NCBI RefSeq assembly: GCF_040536835.1
Contig: NZ_CP159578.1
Coordinates: forward strand, 3,162,001-3,226,000
Length of the DNA: 64,000 bases
Reading direction: 5' to 3'
Source: Salinicola endophyticus
Lineage (GTDB): Bacteria; Pseudomonadota; Gammaproteobacteria; Pseudomonadales; Halomonadaceae
Part shown: piece by piece, positions 20,853-27,434 of the stretch
Position numbering within the stretch: the stretch's first letter is position 1
How the letters are laid out: the number at the start of each line of letters is the position of its first letter
Notes under the pieces: generated by a model
Seen by the model: the letters and a program-made list of their open reading frames with translations, nothing else
Told to the model about the DNA's origin: nothing
Database searches by the model: none
Translations under genes and position numbers: made by a program

Positions 20853-21473
20853 TCAGGGCGACAACCCGATCCCCCGCAGCAGGGTGCTGGTCACGGTCTG
20901 CACCGCACGCTCGAACTGCCTGTCGTCGAGCGGGGCATCGTCGTTGAGCAGGTAGATCTGGTGATCGAAATCGGCGTAGTGCTGGGTCGAGGCCCAGATC
21001 ATGTACAGCAGATAGGAGGGTTCCACGGGCAGAATGCGTTCGGCCTCGATCCACTCGCGGATCTTGGCCTCCTTGAGCTTGGCCCACTCGTAGAGGTTGT
21101 CGCGCAAACAGTCGCCGAGCACCGGGGCGCCCTGCATCACCTCCGCCGCCCAGACCTTGGAGCCGGCGGCGCGATTGCGCGAATGCAGCATCTTGGCGCG
21201 GATATAGGTCGACAGTACGATGCGCGGGTCGTCGTAGAGCTCGAAGCACAGCGCATCCTGCTTCCAGACCTCGAGCAGGCCGAGCAATACCTCGCGGTAC
21301 AGCTCCCCCTTGGTCGAGAAGTAGTAGTGCACGTTGGATTTGGGGATCTCGGCCAGCTGGGCGATCTCGCCCATCGAGGCGCCAGCATACCCCTTTTCGG
21401 CGAACACCCGCTCCGCCGCCAGCAGAATGTTCTCGACATTGCGCTGGCGAATTTCTCCCTTCTGCTTGGCCAT
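20853..21473 (-). CDS. TetR-family regulator, RutR-like
   Basis: TetR-type repressor of 206 residues. The N-terminal HTH reads SMGEIAQLAEIPKSNVHYYF (about 33-52). The C-terminal half (WAAEVMQGAPVL, YMIWASTQHYADFD) matches the RutR/YcdC ligand-binding domain, whose E. coli member senses uracil. It sits convergent with preA at the end of the pyrimidine cluster and most likely represses it until pyrimidine is present. The ligand and operators are inferred. Confidence 0.9.
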   Translation of the reverse strand: MAKQKGEIRQRNVENILLAAERVFAEKGYAGASMGEIAQLAEIPKSNVHYYFSTKGELYREVLLGLLEVWKQDALCFELYDDPRIVLSTYIRAKMLHSRNRAAGSKVWAAEVMQGAPVLGDCLRDNLYEWAKLKEAKIREWIEAERILPVEPSYLLYMIWASTQHYADFDHQIYLLNDDAPLDDRQFERAVQTVTSTLLRGIGLSP

Positions 21474-21614
21474 GCCACCTCTCTGACCCCGTCGATTCTC
21501 CGCTGCGCGACCAGTCTATCATCGCGTCTGCGGTGAGACGTCAGCCGGTGTTCGTCCTCGCACCCGAGGCAGACACCACAAGCGGCCCCTGGCGAGTCGC
21601 GGGCAACACGCGCC

Positions 21615-22529
21615 TCAATCAGCGTGGGCTGCAGCGACCGCGGGCGTCGGCGCGGCGGGCGAGGTGTGCGTCATCGCCACCACGCTGCCCACCACGATCA
21701 GACAGGGCGACGGCAGCGGCGACTCGGCCAGCCGTGCGGGCATGTCCGCCAGGGTGCCCACCAGCGCCTGCTGCTCGGGCAGCGAGGCGTGGCTGATCAG
21801 CATCATCGGCCACTCATCCGGCAGGCCGGCAGCGCGCAGGCCGTGGCAGATCGCCGCCACCTTGGACAACCCCATGTAGAACACCAGCGTCTCGTCGCGA
21901 CGCGCCAGCGCGGCCCAGTCCGGCGTGCCCTGCTCCCGACAGAGCTGGGCGGTGACGAAGCGCAGCTGCTGGGCGTGGGCGCGGTCGGTCAGCGGGATAC
22001 CCATGGCCGCGACCGCCGCCGAGGCGGCGGTGAGCCCGGGGACGATCTCGACCTCGGCTCGGGTCGTGGCGAGTGCCGCCAGCTCCTCGCCCATGCGCCC
22101 GAAGACCCCCGGGTCGCCCCCCTTCAAGCGCACCACCCGCTTGCCCGCGCCGGCCAGTCTCGCCAGCAGCGCGCCGATCTCCGCCTGGGGCACGCTGTGG
22201 TGGCCGCGCGCCTTGCCCACGTAGTAGCGCTCGCAGCCCGCCGGCAGCAGCGCCAGCACGTCGTCGCCGACCAGGCGGTCGTAGACCACCGCCTCGGCCT
22301 CGGCGATCCGCCGGGCGGCGCGCAGGGTCAACAGGTCCGCGGCGCCAGGACCGGCGCCGACCAGGCTGACACGCCCGTGAGGAGCGGCGTCCGGGGTAAC
22401 GGCACCGGCGCCGGCAAGGTCGACGCCGCGCGCTGCCTCCGGCCTCAGCCACTGGCGACCGCGCTGCCACAGCCGCGCCCAGCGGGCGCCGAAACGGGAG
22501 TCGTGGATACTGAGTTCAGGCATCGACAT
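21615..22529 (-). CDS. cobA: uroporphyrinogen-III C-methyltransferase (siroheme synthesis)
   Basis: SUMT, 304 residues, with the family motifs VSLVGAGPGAADLLTLRA (about 54-71), YDRLV, LKGGDPGVFGRMGEE (about 136) and PGLTAASAAVA. It makes precorrin-2, the precursor of the siroheme needed by NirB. Only the methyltransferase domain is present, not the CysG dehydrogenase/ferrochelatase part; the N-terminal 50 residues are not conserved-looking. It overlaps the 3' end of the nitrate reductase gene by 14 nt, so it is coupled to nitrate assimilation. GAGGAGAG lies upstream. Confidence 0.93.
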   Translation of the reverse strand: MSMPELSIHDSRFGARWARLWQRGRQWLRPEAARGVDLAGAGAVTPDAAPHGRVSLVGAGPGAADLLTLRAARRIAEAEAVVYDRLVGDDVLALLPAGCERYYVGKARGHHSVPQAEIGALLARLAGAGKRVVRLKGGDPGVFGRMGEELAALATTRAEVEIVPGLTAASAAVAAMGIPLTDRAHAQQLRFVTAQLCREQGTPDWAALARRDETLVFYMGLSKVAAICHGLRAAGLPDEWPMMLISHASLPEQQALVGTLADMPARLAESPLPSPCLIVVGSVVAMTHTSPAAPTPAVAAAHAD

Positions 22530-25410
22530 GGGCGCTCTCCTCTTCGATCAGCGCTTTCAATTCGGGTTGGCAGGAGCCGCACTGGGTGCCGCAGGCGAGC
22601 CGCGCCCCCAGCGCCTCCACGCTGCTATCGCCGGCACGGATCGCGGCGACGATGCGCCGCTGGCCGACCTGATGGCAGCTACAGACGATGGCGCCGTCAT
22701 CCTCGGCGCCGCTATCGCAGCCGGCCAGGACACGTCGGCGGTCATCGCCCTCGAGCCCGCGGGCGAAGCGCTGTTCGAGCCAGTGCAGCGCAGGCAGCGA
22801 CGCCGGCGGCCCGACCAGCAGCCACCAGCGCAGCCGGCCGGCCTCGATACCGCTGGCGCGCAGCCGCCCCTGGGCGGCGTCACAGCTCCACTGGGAGACC
22901 GCCACCGGCAGCTCGGCCGCCAGCCACGCCAGCCAGTCGCGCCCGGCGCTCTCCGGGGCACCGCCGAGCTGCCAGCGCAGCGCGTTGGCGAGCGGAATGC
23001 GCGCCCAGTAGTCACAGCCGGGGCGCGGATCGATGCTCATCGCCAGATCGTCGGCGACGAGCAGCGTCGCCTCCCAGGCCAGCGGCAGCGGCCGCAGCGC
23101 CACCGCGCCGTGCTTCGATTCGGGCTGCCCGGAGAGCGGATCGACGTGGGCCTGGATCAGCGCATTGACCTTGGCACGACCGCTGAAGGCCGCGTTCCAG
23201 TGCATCGGTGCGAACAGCTCACCGCGGCGCTGCGCCTTGGCCAGGCGCGCACGGGCCCGATAGCACCCACCGGCTGCCGCCAGTTCGACCAGCTGCTGAT
23301 CCTGGATGCCGGCGTAGGCGGCATCCCGCGGGTGGATCTCGACGAACGGCTCGGCGCGATGGTTCATCAAGCGTGGCGCGCGGGCCGTACGCGTCATGGT
23401 GTGCCACTGATCGCGGATGCGCCCGGTATTGAGACGCAGGGGATAGCGCGCCGCGAGCGCCTGTGCGGGAGCACGGGGGCGCACCGGCAGTAGCCGCGCG
23501 CGACCGTCGGGCGTGGCGAAACGGCCATCCACGAACAGCCGCGGCGTGCCCGCCGGGGCACTTGCGTTGACCGGCCACTGGATCGGCGCCAGGGCGTCGT
23601 AGCCTTCGCGGTCGAGATCGGCCAGGCCCGAGATATCGAAGACCCGCCAGGGGCTATCGGCCTCTTCCGCGCCCGCAGGGCTATCACCGTTCTCGAACCC
23701 CGAGAGCCGGGCATGCTCGGCGAAGATCTGCGCCGGATGGCGGTAGGCGAACGCCTCGGCGTAACCCAGGCGGGCAGCGACCTGACTCAGCGCCCACCAG
23801 TCGTGACGTGCCTCCCCCGGTGGCGGCAGCAGCCCGCGCTGGCGCGAGATACAGCGCTCCGAGTTGGTCACGGTGCCATCCTTCTCCGACCAGCCGGTGG
23901 CCGGCAGCACGATATCCGCCACCTCCAGGATCTCGGCGTTGGCCAGGCAGTCGGAGACGATCACCAGCGGACAGGCGGCCAGAACGCGCTTGATGTGATC
24001 GGCCTGCGGCAGGCTGACCACCGGATTGGTGGCCATGATCCACAGCGCCTGGATTTCGCCGCGCTCGATCGCCTCGAACAGCGCCACCGCCTTCAACCCC
24101 GGACCCTCGGGCAGGCTCGGCGTCAGCCCCGGTGTACCCCAGAAGCGCGTCACCCGCTCGATCGCCCCCGGCGAGTCGTAATCCATGTGCGCCGCCAGCT
24201 GGTTGGCCAGACCGCCGACCTCGCGCCCGCCCATGGCATTGGGCTGGCCGGTGATCGAAAAGGGCCCGGCGCCGGGCAGACCCAGCTTGCCGCCGGCCAG
24301 ATGGCAGTTGATGATCGCCTGGCACTTGTCGCTGCCGCTGCTCGACTGATTGATGCCCTGGGAGTAGAGCGTGACCACGTGCAGCTGGCTGGCGAACCAG
24401 TAGTAGAAGGTCTCCAGACGCTCCAGATCGATATCGCAGTCGGCAGCGATGGCCGCGAGCGAGACATCGTCTTCCCGCGCCGCGGACAGGGTCTGTTCGA
24501 CCCCCTGGGTGTGGCGCTCGAGATAGGGGCGGTCGAGGCGCCCGCTGGCCGCCATCCACGCCAGCAGGCCAGTGAACAGACGCGCATCGCTGCCGGGGGC
24601 GATCCCCAGATAGAGATCGGCGATCTCGCAGCTGTCGGTGACCCGCGGGTCGATCACCACCACCCGCAGCAGCGGATTGCGCTGCTTGGCCGCCTTCAGC
24701 CGTTGGTAGAGCACCGGATGATTCCAGGCCGGATTGGCGCCCACCAGTACCACCAGCTCCGCACACTCCAGATCGGCGTAGCAGCAGGGCACGGCGTCGG
24801 CCCCGAAGGCGCGTTTGTAGGCACTCACGGCCGAGGCCATGCACAGCCGCGAATTGGTATCCACGTGGGGGGTGCCCAGGAAGCCCTTGAACAGCTTGTT
24901 GGCGACGTAGTAATCCTCGGTCAACAGCTGACCGGAGAGATAGGCCGCGACCGACTGCCGGCCATGCTCGCGCTGGGTCGCTGCCAGCCGCTCGGCAAGG
25001 GTATCGAGCGCACTGTCCCAGTCGACCCGCTGGCCATCCACCTGCGGGTAGAGCAGCCGCCCTTCATGTCCCAGCGTCTCGTGCAGCGCACTCCCCTTGA
25101 CGCACAGCCGCCCGCCATTGGCCGGATGGCTGCGCGTTCCCGCCACCGCCGAGGGCTTGCCGTCGCTGAAGGTGATATCGACACCGCAGCCGACGCCGCA
25201 ATAAGGGCAGGTTGTGGTGCCCTTGGAAGGCGGGCAAGTCGTGGTGCCCTTGGAAGGCGGGCAAGTCGTGGTGCCCTTGGAAGGCGGGCAAGTCGTGGTG
25301 CCCTTGGAAGGCGGGCAGGTGGTGGTGCCCTCCCCCATCACGTCGCCGGCGCCAGCGGCTCGGGGCGTCGCTGGCGAGGTGGGTTGAGATGCAGTTCGAG
25401 ATAGCGGCAT
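22516..25410 (-). CDS. nasA: assimilatory nitrate reductase catalytic subunit
   Basis: Cytoplasmic molybdopterin/[4Fe-4S] nitrate reductase of 964 residues. The N-terminal [4Fe-4S] site is CPYCGVGC (Cys68, Cys71, Cys75) plus a later Cys in RLCVKGS. The large molybdopterin oxidoreductase domains follow (NSRLCMASAVSAYKRAFG, QGINQSSSGSDKCQAIINCH), then a molydopterin-dinucleotide domain (LRLNTGRIRDQWHTMTRT). A C-terminal BFD-type [2Fe-2S] domain has CSCHQ and CGTQCGSC. Oddly, residues 28-63 are four exact copies of GTTTCPPSK ahead of the real cluster site. It overlaps cobA and has a NasR-type leader. It takes electrons from the FAD protein encoded divergently. Confidence 0.95.
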   Translation of the reverse strand: MPLSRTASQPTSPATPRAAGAGDVMGEGTTTCPPSKGTTTCPPSKGTTTCPPSKGTTTCPPSKGTTTCPYCGVGCGVDITFSDGKPSAVAGTRSHPANGGRLCVKGSALHETLGHEGRLLYPQVDGQRVDWDSALDTLAERLAATQREHGRQSVAAYLSGQLLTEDYYVANKLFKGFLGTPHVDTNSRLCMASAVSAYKRAFGADAVPCCYADLECAELVVLVGANPAWNHPVLYQRLKAAKQRNPLLRVVVIDPRVTDSCEIADLYLGIAPGSDARLFTGLLAWMAASGRLDRPYLERHTQGVEQTLSAAREDDVSLAAIAADCDIDLERLETFYYWFASQLHVVTLYSQGINQSSSGSDKCQAIINCHLAGGKLGLPGAGPFSITGQPNAMGGREVGGLANQLAAHMDYDSPGAIERVTRFWGTPGLTPSLPEGPGLKAVALFEAIERGEIQALWIMATNPVVSLPQADHIKRVLAACPLVIVSDCLANAEILEVADIVLPATGWSEKDGTVTNSERCISRQRGLLPPPGEARHDWWALSQVAARLGYAEAFAYRHPAQIFAEHARLSGFENGDSPAGAEEADSPWRVFDISGLADLDREGYDALAPIQWPVNASAPAGTPRLFVDGRFATPDGRARLLPVRPRAPAQALAARYPLRLNTGRIRDQWHTMTRTARAPRLMNHRAEPFVEIHPRDAAYAGIQDQQLVELAAAGGCYRARARLAKAQRRGELFAPMHWNAAFSGRAKVNALIQAHVDPLSGQPESKHGAVALRPLPLAWEATLLVADDLAMSIDPRPGCDYWARIPLANALRWQLGGAPESAGRDWLAWLAAELPVAVSQWSCDAAQGRLRASGIEAGRLRWWLLVGPPASLPALHWLEQRFARGLEGDDRRRVLAGCDSGAEDDGAIVCSCHQVGQRRIVAAIRAGDSSVEALGARLACGTQCGSCQPELKALIEEESAHVDA
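25204..25329 (-). repeat. in-frame 27-bp tandem array in nasA, four copies plus part
   Basis: Four nearly identical 27-bp units (25222-25329) encode GTTTCPPSK repeated, then a fifth partial unit (25204-25221) leads into the genuine GTTTCPYCG. Each unit carries one cysteine. The near-identity at DNA level suggests recent expansion by slippage or unequal recombination. Confidence 0.9.
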
Positions 25411-25505
25411 GAACTCCTCCCTCGATGCGCCAACAGCAGTGGTTGACGTCGCCTGGCGCTGCTCGGGGCGTCTGCGTCAGGGCTGGTGGTCATAAAAATG
25501 GGCAC

Positions 25506-25555
25506 AAAAAAAGCCCGACCCCAAGCCGTAGCCTGGTGTCGGGCCTCGTTGCCCG
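25506..25555 (-). promoter_or_regulatory. ANTAR hairpin P2 and terminator in the nasA leader
   Basis: Read on the minus strand: stem CGGGC (25555-25551), hexaloop AACGAG (25550-25545; A1, G4), stem GCCCG (25544-25540). The same GCCCG starts the terminator stem GCCCGAC (25544-25538), which pairs with GTCGGGC (25519-25513) and is followed by seven T (25512-25506). P2 and terminator are therefore mutually exclusive, about 95 nt before the nasA ATG. A clear first hexaloop hairpin upstream was not found. Confidence 0.8.
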
Positions 25556-25676
25556 TACCGCGTGCCCTGCCTCGAGCCCACGGATACTGAATCATGGTCG
25601 TGCGGCTCTCGTGGGCCGCGCGTCGGCAGCGCTGGTATCCGCCGCAGCGGGCGGCAACGCCACTCCCCGTTGATTG

Positions 25677-25692
25677 CGCAATAACTGCGCCT
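25677..25692 (-). promoter_or_regulatory. possible sigma-54 promoter for nasA
   Basis: On the minus strand AGGCGCAGTTATTGCG has GG and GC at the -24/-12 spacing with TTGC at -12; the -24 box is weaker than the other two in this window. The predicted start is about 25666. Confidence 0.45.
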
Positions 25693-25903
25693 TTTCTATG
25701 TTTCTGCCTTTTTATCAATAACCTGTCTCGTTCGGCGATGCGCCACCGGCGTGCTCGGCGCGATCTGGCGCACGCCGATGCCAACTCATGGTGCAGTCAA
25801 CGCCACCGCTGCACCGTGGAGGCTCAAACTCGCTTGCCGAGACCCGCCGCCGCTTTCTCCCCTCCGGTATCAACCCACTGAATCGGCGGTGATATCGACT
25901 TGC

Positions 25904-25919
25904 TGGCATGCGCTTCGCT
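25904..25919 (+). promoter_or_regulatory. sigma-54 promoter for the nir operon
   Basis: TGGCATGCGCTTCGCT has the -24 GG and -12 GC at correct spacing and is close to the consensus. The predicted start, about 25930, lies 2 nt before the first hexaloop hairpin, the same geometry as in the transporter leader. Confidence 0.7.
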
Positions 25920-25931
25920 TGGATCAACACA

Positions 25932-25957
25932 GCAGCGACCAACGGCGGTCGCGCTGC
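25932..25957 (+). promoter_or_regulatory. ANTAR hairpin P1 in the nir leader
   Basis: Inner stem GCGACC (25935-25940) / GGTCGC (25947-25952) closes hexaloop AACGGC (25941-25946), identical to the loops in the transporter leader. GCA/TGC extends the stem after a 2-nt bulge. Flanking DNA (25924-25930 with 25958-25964) could pair further, but most of its 5' arm lies before the predicted start. Confidence 0.75.
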
Positions 25958-25970
25958 GTGTTGACCGATC

Positions 25971-26029
25971 CAGATTCGGGCCCCTTCAGATTCGGGCCCC
26001 TTCAGATTCAGGCCCATTCAGATTCAGGC
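25971..26029. repeat. 16-bp tandem repeat in the nir leader, 3.7 copies
   Basis: Units start at 25971, 25987, 26003 and 26019 (partial). The first two are CAGATTCGGGCCCCTT; the third has A at two positions. The array lies between ANTAR hairpins P1 and P2, and its last unit supplies the 5' arm of P2. Confidence 0.85.
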
Positions 26030-26081
26030 AAAGGCGCCTGATGCCGCGGAGCTTCTCCTTCGCGTCATCAGGCGCCTTTTT
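26024..26081 (+). promoter_or_regulatory. ANTAR hairpin P2 and terminator in the nir leader
   Basis: P2: TCAGGC (26024-26029), hexaloop AAAGGC (26030-26035; A1, G4), GCCTGA (26036-26041). Terminator: 14-bp stem (26030-26043 with 26066-26079) and a T-run to 26081. The P2 loop and 3' arm form the terminator's 5' arm, so NasR stabilising P2 would block termination. It lies 43 nt before the start of the first gene. Confidence 0.85.
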
Positions 26082-26123
26082 GCGTTGTATGGGGCATGCC
26101 CCGCAGCGCCAAGGGAGGACGAG

Positions 26124-27434
26124 ATGAGAGAGACCGCACAGCGTGCCGAGCCCCCGAACACAGGCCCCCGGCGCTGGATCATCGTCGGCAATGGCATGGC
26201 CGGACATCGCCTGCTCAATACGCTGCGCACGCGCTGCCGCCTCGATGTCCAGATCACCCTCATCGGTGAAGAGCGTGCCGCCGCCTACAACCGGGTACTG
26301 CTGTCCCCCTGGCTGGCCGGAGAGATCGCGCGGCCGGCGCTGGATCTGGAGATCGCCGAGACGCGCGGCAACGTCAGCGTCAGCGAGCGCCTGGGCCAGC
26401 GTGTCACGGTCATCGACCGCGCCGCCCGCGAGGTCACGCTGGAGACGGGCGAGCGTCTTGCCTATGACCGACTGATTCTGGCCACCGGCTCGCGCCCGGC
26501 CATGCCCCGGATTCCGGGCATCGAACTGGGCAACGTCGGTGCCTTCCGCACGCTCGACGACGCCGACTGGCTCGCTGACCAGTCCCCGGGGCGCAAGGCC
26601 ATCGTGGTCGGCGGCGGCCTGCTCGGCCTGGAAGCCACCGAGGGACTGCGCCGGCGCGGCCTCGAGGTGACCCTGCTGCAGCGCAGCGAACGGCTGATGA
26701 ACCGGCAGTTGGATCGCACCGCCGCGGACTGGCTGGCACAGGCCCTGGCACAGCGCGGATTGACGCTCATGACCGGCGTCACCCTGGCGCGCTGTGAAGG
26801 CGATGCCGCGGGTAACGTCTGCGCGGTGGCCCTCGCCGACGGCCGCCGGCTGGCCGCCGACTGCGTGGTCATCGCCGCCGGCATCGAGGCCCACAGCGAG
26901 CTGGGCAGACGCGCCGGGCTCGACGTCGCTCGTGGCATTCGCGTCGACGCCCACCTGGCCACCAGCGACCCCCGCATCCATGCGCTGGGGGAGTGTTGCG
27001 AATTCGAGGGCGACACCGTGGGGCTGGTCGAACCCATCTGGCAGCAGGTCGAGGTGCTTGCCGCGCATCTGTGCGCCGACGCCCCGGGCCAGGCCACCAC
27101 GCCCGGCTATGTGCGTCGCGACTGCGCCACCCGACTCAAGGTCGCCGGCGTCTCGCTCTACGCCTTCGGTCCGGCCGAAGCCGAGGACGCCGCCACCGAG
27201 GTACTCACCTATGCCGACGCCGAGCACGGCGACTATCGCCGGCTGCTGCTGCGCGACTCGCGTCTGATCGGCGCCCTGCTCTACGGCGACACCGCCGCCG
27301 GCCCGGCGCTCTTCGCCCTGGCCCAGGCGGCCACGCCCCTGTCTCACTGTCGCGAGGCGTTGCTGTTCGGCCCCCGCGACATCGAACGCCACCTGGCCAC
27401 AGAGGCCCAACCGACCCAGGAGGAAGCGGCATGA
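26124..27434 (+). CDS. FAD-dependent electron-transfer subunit of nitrate reductase
   Basis: NAD(P)H- and FAD-binding oxidoreductase of 436 residues, like the electron-transfer subunit called NasC in Klebsiella or NasB in Bacillus. Motifs are WIIVGNGMAGHRLL (FAD, about 13), LILATGSRP, KAIVVGGGLLGLEATEGL (NAD, about 155) and ALGECCEFEGDTVGLVEP. There is no C-terminal BFD domain; that is carried by NasA itself. The start at 26124 has AAGGGAGGA 5 nt upstream; an upstream in-frame codon at 26085 was rejected. Its stop overlaps nirB as ATGA. It passes electrons from NADH to the divergently encoded nitrate reductase. Confidence 0.88.
   Translation: MRETAQRAEPPNTGPRRWIIVGNGMAGHRLLNTLRTRCRLDVQITLIGEERAAAYNRVLLSPWLAGEIARPALDLEIAETRGNVSVSERLGQRVTVIDRAAREVTLETGERLAYDRLILATGSRPAMPRIPGIELGNVGAFRTLDDADWLADQSPGRKAIVVGGGLLGLEATEGLRRRGLEVTLLQRSERLMNRQLDRTAADWLAQALAQRGLTLMTGVTLARCEGDAAGNVCAVALADGRRLAADCVVIAAGIEAHSELGRRAGLDVARGIRVDAHLATSDPRIHALGECCEFEGDTVGLVEPIWQQVEVLAAHLCADAPGQATTPGYVRRDCATRLKVAGVSLYAFGPAEAEDAATEVLTYADAEHGDYRRLLLRDSRLIGALLYGDTAAGPALFALAQAATPLSHCREALLFGPRDIERHLATEAQPTQEEAA

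Noticed and set aside
25204..25329. CRISPR-like repeat array
   Set aside because: The units are contiguous with no spacers and encode protein in frame.
25876..25891. Hairpin CACTG-AATCGG-CGGTG as an additional ANTAR P1
   Set aside because: The loop lacks G at position 4, the stem includes a G-T pair, and it lies upstream of the predicted sigma-54 start.
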